A stretch of DNA of 58,604 nucleotides from Psychrobacter sp. 1044 (GCF_904846525.1 NZ_CAJHAZ010000018.1:1-58604), one strand, 5' to 3'; counted from the stretch's first letter, positions 26,363 through 35,194 are shown. The notes: a model not told the origin generated them from the letters alone. Made by a program: numbers and translations.

Positions 26363-27475
26363 ATGTCTTCATTTAAAATACCTACTCATATTTTTTCTTC
26401 TATCATTCTATGCCTAACGACGTTTAGCTATCATTCAGCAGTGGCAAATCAAAATGTCATCATTGACCTAAACAAACCCATATCGGCAGCACTTTTGGCG
26501 CAGTATAATCGTGGTGGTATCGAGATTGACTACGATGATACGACTGTATTGAAATACATTTATGTGACAGCAAAAGATGGGGCAATCGCACGTCAGTTAC
26601 CAAGCGGCGCTGCTCGAAAGGTGAAAAGCTATACCTTTGGTGAGAAACTAGACGTCATTGAAGATAGAAAGGATTGGTATACGGTACGAGATAGTATTGA
26701 TAGACAATACGATGAGAACAATGACGGTGTTATTGATAAAAGTATTAGTCAATGGGAAAAAGTCTTTGTGAAAAAAGAGCAAACGGGTTCTACTATGCCC
26801 GCCTCGCTAACGTCCAAAGATTTAAACATACTAGCATATCTATCCGTTGGCGAAGACTACGAGTATTTTGAAGATGGCAAAGCACTTAACGACTACCTAA
26901 AAATAGAGCTGATTGATAAGGCTTTGTTTGAGAAAAAACGTCCACTTGCTGTTGATTTTCTATCAAAAAATAAAAGTTTTAAAAAGAGAAATGGTGTGAT
27001 ATCCATTCCAACTGCAAAAAAACCAGTGAAGTTTGTTGATAAAGATAATGGTGATGACGGCGATGAGCGTTTTGATTACATCGGTAGTATCGATTTTTTA
27101 AACCAACATTTAATAGAAGGAAACTACTGGGAAAGCTCGAACTACGAGATGATTGATAAAAATTCGGGTGAGATGACGCAGGTATTTATAGATTATCCTC
27201 ATATCTCTCCCAATAAAAAATATATCATCTCAGCCTATACCAACCCATATGAGCAATACACCGATCTAGAGCTGTATAAAATTAAGGGAACAGACACCAT
27301 CCCGATTATGGGTGCAGGCTTTATGCATTGGATGCCTATTGTTGAACCAGAAAATATATTTTGGGCAAAAGATGGTTTCCTATACCTAGCGGTTAATCAT
27401 AGCGCTGCCTTTTGGAAAGAAGATGGGCATATCAATGATGAGTTTCAATATATTAGGATAAAGGTGGATTTATAA
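26363..27475 (+). CDS. Secreted protein with SH3-like region and an EF-hand-like loop
   Basis: 370 residues. A signal peptide (hydrophobic about 10-25, ending AVANQ) directs it to the periplasm or outside. Residues about 85-110 (KSYTFGEKLDVIEDRKDWYTV) resemble a bacterial SH3 domain, which often binds peptidoglycan. Inside it, DENNDGVID (about residue 118) fits a calcium-binding EF-hand loop. The C-terminal half (about 225-370) has no family I recognise. Convergent with the lipoprotein gene 15 bases away. Confidence 0.65.
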   Translation: MSSFKIPTHIFSSIILCLTTFSYHSAVANQNVIIDLNKPISAALLAQYNRGGIEIDYDDTTVLKYIYVTAKDGAIARQLPSGAARKVKSYTFGEKLDVIEDRKDWYTVRDSIDRQYDENNDGVIDKSISQWEKVFVKKEQTGSTMPASLTSKDLNILAYLSVGEDYEYFEDGKALNDYLKIELIDKALFEKKRPLAVDFLSKNKSFKKRNGVISIPTAKKPVKFVDKDNGDDGDERFDYIGSIDFLNQHLIEGNYWESSNYEMIDKNSGEMTQVFIDYPHISPNKKYIISAYTNPYEQYTDLELYKIKGTDTIPIMGAGFMHWMPIVEPENIFWAKDGFLYLAVNHSAAFWKEDGHINDEFQYIRIKVDL

Positions 27476-27490
27476 TTGTTAGGCTAAATA

Positions 27491-27922
27491 CTAACGAGTA
27501 GCATCGTAAATGCGCTCAAAGTTATTTTCAGTAAACTCAAAACAGAAGTATCCACTATCCTCATCACGATAAGCAGAAATATCTCCCTCTATACAGAATT
27601 CGTTAGAATCTTTAGAAAAACTTAGTTTTTTATAATTAACTAAGTATCTAAAAGGATAAGCTATTTGAGTTTCTGGGTTGATAACAACTAAATAACCAAA
27701 GTTATCTTCCGGAAATACTAAAACTTTATCTTTATCAAAATTAACAGTCTTGTCAGTATTTTTATAGGATATTTGATTATATTCGTCACAAAAGTCTTCT
27801 ACACCATAGTCATAGTTGCATTCTTCATTGCCATGAATCAAAACTTTATAGTCGGCGTCATCGGAATGTACAGCGCTACAACCAGACATTAGAAGTAAGA
27901 CTATAGCTGACATAAGTCTCAT
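27491..27922 (-). CDS. Small lipoprotein of unknown function
   Basis: 143 residues starting with a lipoprotein signal, lipobox LMSGC with the lipidated Cys at residue 15. The mature part is acidic and contains four more cysteines (ECNYDYGVEDFCDEY, EFCIEGD and YFCFEF), possibly two disulphides. Family not recognised. It sits head to head in the 3' direction with the SH3-like secreted gene; whether they work together is unknown. Confidence 0.65.
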   Translation of the reverse strand: MRLMSAIVLLLMSGCSAVHSDDADYKVLIHGNEECNYDYGVEDFCDEYNQISYKNTDKTVNFDKDKVLVFPEDNFGYLVVINPETQIAYPFRYLVNYKKLSFSKDSNEFCIEGDISAYRDEDSGYFCFEFTENNFERIYDATR

Positions 27923-28022
27923 TTAGTTATTCCTAAAATAATGTGATGGCTGTAACTGGCGTAGAGACTTTCGAATACTTTTACACTAGATCTAATTATA
28001 ATCCTCAGCTCACTTGCAAAAC

Positions 28023-29339
28023 CTATCTCTGATCATACAATTCACGCACCACTTCACCAATCGCTGCAATACCATCAGTCAGCGTCTGCTCATCCGCCGC
28101 GATACTCATACGAATACATTCATGCGCATGCTGATAATCGCTAACATCGACACCAGGGAAGAAATACTGACTTGGTACAATGAGCGTGCCTTTTTCTTTT
28201 AAAATCTCGTACAGCTCAACCGTGGTAATCGGCAAGTCTTTAAACCACAACCATAAGAATATCGCGCCTTCAGGCTTATGAATCATCAACGGGTAATCAC
28301 CCAATGCTTCTTTTAACAGCTTCACGGCAAGGGTCGCCTGCTTTTGATAAAACGGTTTAATCTCATTATCAGCTAACTGCTTGATACGATCGTTTTCTAC
28401 CAATGGCGTGGCAATCGCTGCACCAAAACGTGTCGGCGCTAGATTCACCACCGCATTCATCGCGCTGACCGCTTCGATCACTTTCGCATCGGCTACGATA
28501 ATACCCGTACGCATACCGGGCAGGCCGATTTTAGACAGGCTAAAGCACAGAATCGTATTGTCATCCCACGTCAAATGCGCGTCTGAATAGATGATGTTAG
28601 GGAAGGGCATACCGTAGGCATTATCGATGATAAGCGGGATGTCATAACGTTTGGCAATCTCGGCCAAATGCGCCATTTCGTCATCCGTCAGTACGTTGCC
28701 AGTCGGGTTGGTCGGGCGTGAGCAGCAAATCGCGCCAATACGACCTTCCTTTAGCGCTGGCAAGTTCTCTAATGCGTCAAAATCGACACGATATTTAAAG
28801 AAGCCTTCTTCACCATCATGAGTCACTTCATCGATATGTGGCAATACCGCAGCGAAATGCTGACCTTCGACATGCACGTCGCTATAGCCGATATACTCAG
28901 GGGTCAATGGCAGTAGAATGGACTTGTCTACAGACTGGTTCTGTTCATCAGCGAAAGCGCCGCCAAACAGATTAAACAGGTAGAAAAACGCATTCTGTGA
29001 GCCATTGGTCAGGGCGATATTTTCTGACGTTAGATTCCAATCATAATGACGGTTAAAGAAGCCAACTAAGGCATCGATAAAGGCCGAATCACCTTGCGGA
29101 TTAGAGTAATTCGCCATGCTGATGATCGCGCTACTATTGGCCTCACCTGCATCGTTGTCATTACCAAGCGCCTTATACGTCTCCAAAAACAACTCATTGA
29201 CCGCATCAATTTTGGCAGGATTACCACCGCCCAGCATGTTGACTGGCTGATCGCTCTTTAGCGCATCGCCCAAATCGTCCATCAATTGTGAGATGCCAGT
29301 GGGCTGGGTAAATTTTTGACCGAACTTTGAGAATTTCAT
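28023..29339 (-). CDS. avtA: Valine-pyruvate aminotransferase AvtA
   Basis: PLP enzyme that transfers the amino group between valine/2-oxoisovalerate and alanine/pyruvate in the cytoplasm. The start MKFSKFGQKFTQPTGISQLM and NMLGGGNPAKI are distinctive of AvtA. The PLP lysine is Lys270 in FSLSKIGLPGMRTGI, and SRPTNPTGN is the substrate-region motif. 438 residues, slightly longer than Escherichia coli AvtA (about 417). Single gene next to the AT-rich accessory locus. Confidence 0.93.
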   Translation of the reverse strand: MKFSKFGQKFTQPTGISQLMDDLGDALKSDQPVNMLGGGNPAKIDAVNELFLETYKALGNDNDAGEANSSAIISMANYSNPQGDSAFIDALVGFFNRHYDWNLTSENIALTNGSQNAFFYLFNLFGGAFADEQNQSVDKSILLPLTPEYIGYSDVHVEGQHFAAVLPHIDEVTHDGEEGFFKYRVDFDALENLPALKEGRIGAICCSRPTNPTGNVLTDDEMAHLAEIAKRYDIPLIIDNAYGMPFPNIIYSDAHLTWDDNTILCFSLSKIGLPGMRTGIIVADAKVIEAVSAMNAVVNLAPTRFGAAIATPLVENDRIKQLADNEIKPFYQKQATLAVKLLKEALGDYPLMIHKPEGAIFLWLWFKDLPITTVELYEILKEKGTLIVPSQYFFPGVDVSDYQHAHECIRMSIAADEQTLTDGIAAIGEVVRELYDQR

Positions 29340-29722
29340 AAGGCTACCATGCTGTTTTGGAGGATGTTGTAAGAAGGGATTTGATTGATAAAAATTAGGC
29401 TAGTATAGCAAATGAGGGCTAGGTAATCCCGCCAATAAATAAGCAAACTGCATGGCTGATATTGGTTTATATGTCTATACACTTTGTGAAGCGAAAACAC
29501 CTTCTATATAGATAGTATCTAAGCACAGTGGCGTTCCAATGTTCGAGCGGTCACTTTTATACAAGGTGATGTATGTGTCATGGTTCTATCAAGCTACTCA
29601 TAAAATCAGAATTTAAACGCTCCTCCAGTCAACGTTTGTGGCGGTAGGAAAGCTTTAAAAAAATCAATTTTAAACTTTAATTCACATTTAGAAAGTCATT
29701 TTAAAATATATAGACTTGTGCG
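29340..29722. other. Intergenic region before the STAND locus
   Basis: 383 bases with no credible gene; base composition becomes markedly AT-rich towards the right end. It probably contains the left boundary of the accessory locus. No flanking direct repeat or tRNA attachment site was seen. Confidence 0.5.
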
Positions 29723-30232
29723 ATGATAGAGGATAAGTATCCGCAAAACATTAATTTTTTCAATGAACGTATTTACGAGAACAAGGAACAAAGAACAAAG
29801 ATGATAACTGAAACAATAACGTTAAATTTGATATCTAACTTTTTATACACCTTTTTGATAACTACAATAAAGCCTTCTTTTGATGAGTTGATGAAATACT
29901 TTACTAAGAAAAATATTGTCTTAACTGAGCCACAAGCTAAAGCACTTATGAATATCGTGGAAAATGAAAGTTGGAAATCAAAGGCTGAAAAGTTGGATAA
30001 AGAAGACTTTATAGAAGAGCTGAAAGGAAACCAAAGTCTCCAAAATTTCTTCCAAAATTTCAACCAAGTAACTGACAACCGTATAAAAATGAATGGCGAT
30101 AATAACTCTGTTAATACTGGTAGTGGTGATATTTTAAATAGTAATAGCAGAAAGATAAGTACTAATAGCTATGTTGAAGATAATCGTACTATTCATAACC
30201 ATAATGGTAATGATGAGACAAAAAAGTCCTAA
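29723..30232 (+). CDS. STAND protein segment 1: N-terminal region
   Basis: 169 codons. A hydrophobic helix (about residues 30-52) is followed by an acidic/basic helical stretch and a low-complexity Asn/Ser-rich part with GDNNSVNTGSGDI, a type of sequence often found just before NB-ARC domains. No catalytic motif is recognised, so the effector activity is unknown. ATG 29723 lacks a good Shine-Dalgarno; ATG 29801 is the alternative. The segment ends with ETKKS at TAA 30230, four bases after the slippery heptamer. Confidence 0.6.
   Translation: MIEDKYPQNINFFNERIYENKEQRTKMITETITLNLISNFLYTFLITTIKPSFDELMKYFTKKNIVLTEPQAKALMNIVENESWKSKAEKLDKEDFIEELKGNQSLQNFFQNFNQVTDNRIKMNGDNNSVNTGSGDILNSNSRKISTNSYVEDNRTIHNHNGNDETKKS
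30220..30226 (+). promoter_or_regulatory. Candidate -1 ribosomal slippery site A_AAA_AAG
   Basis: In the frame of segment 1 the codons are ACA AAA AAG TCC TAA, giving the heptamer A_AAA_AAG used by dnaX. A -1 shift continues as VLKLPPIVEPSFLGREAEL into the NB-ARC domain. A short hairpin (ACCTA/TAGGT, 30252-30267) lies 26 bases downstream, further than usual, and no strong upstream Shine-Dalgarno-like enhancer is seen. Confidence 0.45.
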
Positions 30233-30279
30233 AGCTACCACCAATAGTAGAACCTAGTTTTTTAGGTCGTGAAGCAGAG

Positions 30280-31449
30280 TTGGTAGCTATTACAGAATCT
30301 ATGCAGAATGGGCAACGTCATATACTGCTATACGGTATGGGTGGTATAGGAAAGACTGAATTAGTAAGTTATTGCGTACACAAATGGAACAAAGATTCAT
30401 ACTTTGAATTTAATAGTATTGTTCACATTGATTGTAGTATTGATGTAGAAACAGGATTTCTCACTAATTATAGTGTGCTTGAGCAACTTGGGCTTAGTAG
30501 ATTACCAGAAGATAGCATTTCTAATAAACTAGACGAGATTATTCAATCACTTAATAAGATCACTGGACTATTATTAATATTAGATAACTTACCTTGGCAG
30601 GAAGATTTATTAAATAAATCTTCTAATCAATTGCGTGGATTTAAGACTTTACCATGCCATATAATAGCCACCTCACGTAGTCAGGATTACGAAAGGTTCG
30701 AAAAATTTCATATTGACCTACTCTCAATTGAACATTGTATCGATTTATTCTTAAAGCATAGTGAAACAGTCAAAGAACGAGAAATAGAGTTTGTTAATGA
30801 TATAAAAGAGATCGTTAAGCTAGCTGGAAGACACACTTTAACTATACAGCTTTTAGGAAAAACTACTTATTGGAAGAACTGTAATCCATATGAATTATTA
30901 GAGTTATTAAAAAAATATCAATTTCATATTGATACTAAGGTTCCCTATGAAGATCACTCGGAATTTAGTAGAGATAGCGTAAATAATGCTTTAGGTAAAC
31001 TTTTTTCACTATCTGGACTCACAGTTGAACAAAAAGAAATCTTATATTTTTTATCTCTTATGGAAAGTAAAGAGGTTACCTTCGACATAATTTCTGAATG
31101 GCTAGGACAGGGTTTTGTTACTGATAAAAGTGTACTAGTAATTTTGCTAAATAGTGGCTGGTTACAAAAATCAGTTTTAATTAGTGAGACAGCCAATAAG
31201 ACAAATATTCAGTTTTATAAGCTACATGAAGTTGTCGGTCATGCTATACATAGTGAATTTATTAATACATATTTGAGTGATAAGCGATTTGATTTTCTAT
31301 ACTCTATTACAGTTAGGTTGAAATCTTACTATAGTAAGTTTGATATTCATAAAAACGGTTTACAGTTAACTAAACAGCAGAGAAAAGAGCAGTTAGTTAA
31401 TGCATGTCTACCTGCTTTGGATCTTATTTTTCTTCCAGCGTTTGCCTAA
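30280..31449 (+). CDS. STAND protein segment 2: NB-ARC ATPase domain
   Basis: The segment is open from 30217, but its first possible start is TTG 30280, which lies inside the domain and has no Shine-Dalgarno. NB-ARC features in order: FLGRE ahead of the start, P-loop YGMGGIGKTEL (about residues 24-34), Walker B GLLLILDNLPW, sensor-like IATSRS, and AGRHTLTIQLLG in the position of the GLPLA motif, then a winged-helix-like region from about SGLTVEQKEIL. It ends at TAA 31447 in the middle of helical sequence. AT content is visibly higher than in neighbouring genes. Confidence 0.75.
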   Translation: MVAITESMQNGQRHILLYGMGGIGKTELVSYCVHKWNKDSYFEFNSIVHIDCSIDVETGFLTNYSVLEQLGLSRLPEDSISNKLDEIIQSLNKITGLLLILDNLPWQEDLLNKSSNQLRGFKTLPCHIIATSRSQDYERFEKFHIDLLSIEHCIDLFLKHSETVKEREIEFVNDIKEIVKLAGRHTLTIQLLGKTTYWKNCNPYELLELLKKYQFHIDTKVPYEDHSEFSRDSVNNALGKLFSLSGLTVEQKEILYFLSLMESKEVTFDIISEWLGQGFVTDKSVLVILLNSGWLQKSVLISETANKTNIQFYKLHEVVGHAIHSEFINTYLSDKRFDFLYSITVRLKSYYSKFDIHKNGLQLTKQQRKEQLVNACLPALDLIFLPAFA

Positions 31450-31760
31450 CTGAAGAACCCAAAACTATTGAGATATTCACTAGAGAAATGAATGAATATA
31501 TAATATTTTGTCAAAAGCAGGGTTTTTATACCATAGCTGAAAACACTTTAAAAAAGAGTATAAGCCATATTGAAAAATATTTGAGTAATTCGAATATGAA
31601 CTATATAAATACTCTAGCTAATTTAGCGAATATTAGGCTTGTTACGTGTGATTTTAGTTCAGCACTTTCAATTCTTGAGCCTATTATAGAAATAAGTGAA
31701 AAAAAACTGATAAAGATTATGCTTTTGAAGATGCTTATGCATCAGTACTTAACAGTTTAG
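31404..31760 (+). CDS. STAND protein segment 3: first TPR-like repeats
   Basis: Helical TPR-like sequence in frame 0 (IFCQKQGFYTIAENTLKKS, INTLANLANIRLVTCDFSSA, LSILEPIIEISEKK). The part before about codon 16 overlaps segment 2 and is probably not translated in this frame; the part after EKK (31706) is out of frame, since frame 2 gives the better TPR continuation. It is not a credible independent gene. Confidence 0.45.
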   Translation: MSTCFGSYFSSSVCLTEEPKTIEIFTREMNEYIIFCQKQGFYTIAENTLKKSISHIEKYLSNSNMNYINTLANLANIRLVTCDFSSALSILEPIIEISEKKLIKIMLLKMLMHQYLTV

Positions 31761-31786
31761 CATATTGTAATAAACAATTAGTAAGT

Positions 31787-32299
31787 ATGGAAGAAGCAGA
31801 AAAATTGTATTTGAAAGTTCTAAGTATTAGAAAGAAGTACGAAGAGATCGATAAGAAAAGTTATCTAGTTATACTCAATAATCTAGGTGGACTTTATACT
31901 GAAAAGAAAGCTCATGCAACAGCATTTTTTTATTTAGAAAAAGCGAAAAGTGTTTTTGATGAATTAAAAAATGAAGATAAAGATCCTCTTTATTACGCTA
32001 ATATCATTAGCCATTTAGGACTTATACATTTAGATAACAAGAAATATAAAGAGGCGATAAAGTTATTTGATCAAGCTCTTGATATTCGAGAGTTCTACTT
32101 AAATGAGAGGCATATAGACTGTGCTAGTAGTTTATCTAATTTAACAAAAGTCCATATTATGATGGGGGAGTTCAAAGGGGCACTAACTTATTGTAAAAAG
32201 GTAATAACTATTCTTGAAGATAAATTACCCCTTTATGCATTGGAAGCTAAAGAAATGATAGATACTCATGAACTTTTAATAGAGATATTGAAAGAGTAG
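31787..32299 (+). CDS. STAND protein segment 4: C-terminal TPR array
   Basis: 170 codons of clear tetratricopeptide repeats, for example VILNNLGGLYTEKKAHATAF, NIISHLGLIHLDNKKYKEAI and SSLSNLTKVHIMMGEFKGAL. The frame is coding from about 31706, before the ATG at 31787. TPR arrays in STAND proteins sense the trigger molecule. A terminator lies 180 bases after the stop. Confidence 0.65.
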   Translation: MEEAEKLYLKVLSIRKKYEEIDKKSYLVILNNLGGLYTEKKAHATAFFYLEKAKSVFDELKNEDKDPLYYANIISHLGLIHLDNKKYKEAIKLFDQALDIREFYLNERHIDCASSLSNLTKVHIMMGEFKGALTYCKKVITILEDKLPLYALEAKEMIDTHELLIEILKE

Positions 32300-32477
32300 A
32301 TGTAGTAATATGTATTGCTGTTATTATAACTCATTCTCATTTGAGTCATGAATTTAAGAATCACAGATACCTTTATCAAGTATTAATATTATTTACTATA
32401 GATGTGATTTAGATAAGTGTTTTAACCCTGATTGAAGCTGTTATAAAGACTTATTTAAATCGGTAAGTAGTAACGAA

Positions 32478-32505
32478 AGAAAAACCCCTATTAAGGGGTT
32501 TTTCT
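32478..32505. terminator. Bidirectional terminator between STAND locus and ybbP
   Basis: Perfect stem AGAAAAACCCCT / AGGGGTTTTTCT around ATTA, between convergent transcripts. Confidence 0.88.
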
Positions 32506-32529
32506 ATATAAAACTAAAACTGAATACGC

Positions 32530-35175
32530 TTAAACCATCGCTCGAACCCGCGCCATAATCCCACGTCCAATCACCAGTTTCACATAAATAATGGCAATGG
32601 CAAATAGTAATAAGACTAACGCCGCCCCGCCCATAGCTAGATTTGCCCACGGCATACTAAACTGTAAATTAAACCACTGAGTAACGGCAAGCCAAGCACC
32701 ACCAGTGGCGATAATCACGGCAAAGGTCGCCGCGCTAACACCAAGCACGCCCAGCTCCAAGATATTGAGCATATATAGGTCACGCTTTTGCATGCCTAGT
32801 AGTCTAAATGACGCGCTGTCTTTCATGCGATCTTGTGAGGTGGACAGTAGCGAGCTGATCAGCACCATGACCCCAGTGAGCAGAGCAAGCAAGGTAAACA
32901 AATAGACCAAGCGGCTCATTTGTACAACCAGCTCTTGGATTTGCTTGGCAATGGCAGTGCCGTCAATCGTGGTGACAGCAGGGAACTCGCGTACCAGTTT
33001 GCCTTGTAGTTCTGGAATGTCATTCTCTGATACGTGTGCAGTGGCAAACTGAATCTGCGGAGCAGCGGACAGTACAGACGGCTCAAATAAGAAATAGAAA
33101 TACGGGCTTGGGCCACGCTCATAGCGCGTGCGAATACTGGTAATTTGCCCGACGATTTCGATCCCTTGAATGTTAAAGCGAACCTGATCGCCCATACCGA
33201 CATTGAGCATACTGGCGGCAGTGTCCAAGATAGATAAGGGTTTGACTTGCTGATCGGTATCATCGATAGGCGTATACAGCGCATCGTCTGTGAGTGAGTC
33301 GGTGATATACTCAGTATCCATCACCGTATCGGCGTAGCTTAAGTTAAACACCCGCGTAGGGTCATCAAACCCATCCTCAGGCTCGATATCTTTTGCTGGG
33401 ACATCATTTGCCGTCTCCACACGGGCACGAATGACCGGATAATAAGTGACGGGTACTTTAAGAACACTGTCTATCTTGTCGTGCTGATCGGTCTGCACAT
33501 CGAGCAAAAACAAATTGGGCGCATCTTCAGGATAGGCATTAATAAACTGGGCATTGATACTGTGATTGAGTGTCGTGATGAGCGTCAGCACCGCCACCGA
33601 TAGCGATAAGGTGACAAAGAACAACGCTGATTGGTTGCCTTTACGCGCAAGGTTATGAATGGCGATACGCTGCATCCAACTGACCTTGGTATTGCTCGCC
33701 AATTTGGCAAGCAGCCAGAGCCACCCACGCGCCAGTAGCCAAAATATCGCCACAAAGCCAATCAACCCGCCCAATAGCTGCGCCCCTAATGACAGTGAAC
33801 CAACTTCATAAGCAAAGAAGGCATACAACCCTGCCAGCACCAAGCCATACCATAGTAAGGGCACGCGCCGATACCAAGGCAAGTTTTGTGTTTGCGTACT
33901 CGCTCCTTGATTGAGTAGAGTAGCGGGTTTGGTTGTGTTAAGTGCGCTAAGACCACGCTGTGCAATCAGCAACGTCAGGACTAGAGCAATTACAATGGTT
34001 TTGACCGCACTAATTGGATTGATGGCTAGGCCAACATCGGCAGGCAAGATAGCAACCAAATATGGCTGACCGATTTTAAGCAAACCTAGACTCAGTATAA
34101 TCGCGGCGACACAAGCAATGGCAGTGGTGACGATAAGCAATTGATAGTAGCTGCGCTTGAGTGAGCCAAGCGGTTCACCTAATGCCAAGCGAATCGCATT
34201 AGTTGACTGCTGTTTGCTGACAAAGGCGCTAATGACGCCGTACATGGCGACCGCCGAAAGTAGCAACACTGCGATGACCAGTAGCTTTAAAAACATCAGT
34301 ACATTATCAGAGATACGTGAGACCGAAGTGTCTGCGGACTCTGCGTCAGAGAGCTCGATATCAGGATAGTTGGTCAGTATCTCTGTGAGCGCATCACGCT
34401 GCGTGGTTATCAACTCTGGATCGCCTGCCATCTCGATACGATAGTTTATTCGGCTACGTTGACCCAATAGGTTGGTCGCTGCGAGTGAGTCTTGATGCAT
34501 TAAGACACGCCCACCAAACCCAAAGGTGGTCAGCGGGCGATCAGGTTCTTTTGTCAGTACATCACTTATTTTGAACTGCGCATCGCCAATGGTGATACGG
34601 TCACCGACATTGGCCTGTAGACTACTGAGCACTTCTGGCGCGACGATGACACTGTCAGAGGTTAGCTGCTCCCACAGCGGCTGTCCTGAGGCAAGCTCCG
34701 CTGTACCGTATAAGGGATAAGACGGCGAGACCGCTTTAATGCTGGCAAGCAAGGTTTGCTCATCATTGACCAGCATGGCGCTAAACTGATAGTCATACAC
34801 CGTCTGCGTATCGGGGATGGTTTCTACCTGCGTCAATACTTCACTTGGCCAGTCTTGCTTACTGTTTAGAATCAAATCGCCACCAACGAGCGCGCGCTGA
34901 TTGTCATTGATATAGCGATCGAAAGACTGCTGCACCGAGTCGAGGGTTAGGTAAGTTGCAAGCGATAACGTTAAGGTTAGTAGAAACAACACGGGATACA
35001 CCCAGCGTTGCCACCAGCTACGGCTTAGTGCTTGAGAGCCGAGTGTTTGAAAACCTAGGATACGGGTAAATAATTGATTGAGGATACCGCTAGGATAGCT
35101 GGACTCTTGACGCATACTGGTATCAGTCTTTTTTGTATCAGCTGGTGGTTTATTGTCTGTGGGCTTACGATTCAT
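32530..35175 (-). CDS. ABC transporter permease, FtsX/MacB-like (YbbP family)
   Basis: 881 residues of the YbbP type: an N-terminal membrane helix (about 52-70), a large periplasmic domain (about 70-285), a first FtsX bundle of three helices (about 285-410), further helices near 440-490, a second periplasmic domain and a C-terminal FtsX bundle (about 755-875). With its ATPase partner it forms an exporter or lipid/lipoprotein-handling ABC complex of the inner membrane; the substrate is unknown. It follows the ATPase gene by 19 bases, and tesA lies just upstream, the same set that Escherichia coli keeps together. Confidence 0.88.
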   Translation of the reverse strand: MNRKPTDNKPPADTKKTDTSMRQESSYPSGILNQLFTRILGFQTLGSQALSRSWWQRWVYPVLFLLTLTLSLATYLTLDSVQQSFDRYINDNQRALVGGDLILNSKQDWPSEVLTQVETIPDTQTVYDYQFSAMLVNDEQTLLASIKAVSPSYPLYGTAELASGQPLWEQLTSDSVIVAPEVLSSLQANVGDRITIGDAQFKISDVLTKEPDRPLTTFGFGGRVLMHQDSLAATNLLGQRSRINYRIEMAGDPELITTQRDALTEILTNYPDIELSDAESADTSVSRISDNVLMFLKLLVIAVLLLSAVAMYGVISAFVSKQQSTNAIRLALGEPLGSLKRSYYQLLIVTTAIACVAAIILSLGLLKIGQPYLVAILPADVGLAINPISAVKTIVIALVLTLLIAQRGLSALNTTKPATLLNQGASTQTQNLPWYRRVPLLWYGLVLAGLYAFFAYEVGSLSLGAQLLGGLIGFVAIFWLLARGWLWLLAKLASNTKVSWMQRIAIHNLARKGNQSALFFVTLSLSVAVLTLITTLNHSINAQFINAYPEDAPNLFLLDVQTDQHDKIDSVLKVPVTYYPVIRARVETANDVPAKDIEPEDGFDDPTRVFNLSYADTVMDTEYITDSLTDDALYTPIDDTDQQVKPLSILDTAASMLNVGMGDQVRFNIQGIEIVGQITSIRTRYERGPSPYFYFLFEPSVLSAAPQIQFATAHVSENDIPELQGKLVREFPAVTTIDGTAIAKQIQELVVQMSRLVYLFTLLALLTGVMVLISSLLSTSQDRMKDSASFRLLGMQKRDLYMLNILELGVLGVSAATFAVIIATGGAWLAVTQWFNLQFSMPWANLAMGGAALVLLLFAIAIIYVKLVIGRGIMARVRAMV

Positions 35176-35194
35176 TAAGATACAATCCAGTTAT

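Larger units (their letters stand above)
29723..32299 (+). pseudogene. Frameshifted STAND (NB-ARC + TPR) NTPase
   Basis: Four consecutive open segments read as one protein: an N-terminal region (about 165 residues), an NB-ARC ATPase and a TPR array, about 850 residues in all. The frames run 2, 1, 0, 2, so each junction needs a -1 shift. Junction 1 is at AAAAAAG (30220-30226), junction 2 most likely at the T5 run 31427-31431, junction 3 at the A8 run 31699-31706. The second segment has no start codon ahead of its conserved LPPIVEPSFLGREAEL motif, and the sequence between segments 3 and 4 is coding in frame 2 (AYASVLNSLAYCNKQL). Such proteins act in phage defence or signalling by oligomerising on a trigger. 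It may be a decayed gene, a programmed-frameshift gene, phase variable, or affected by homopolymer sequencing errors. Confidence 0.75.
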
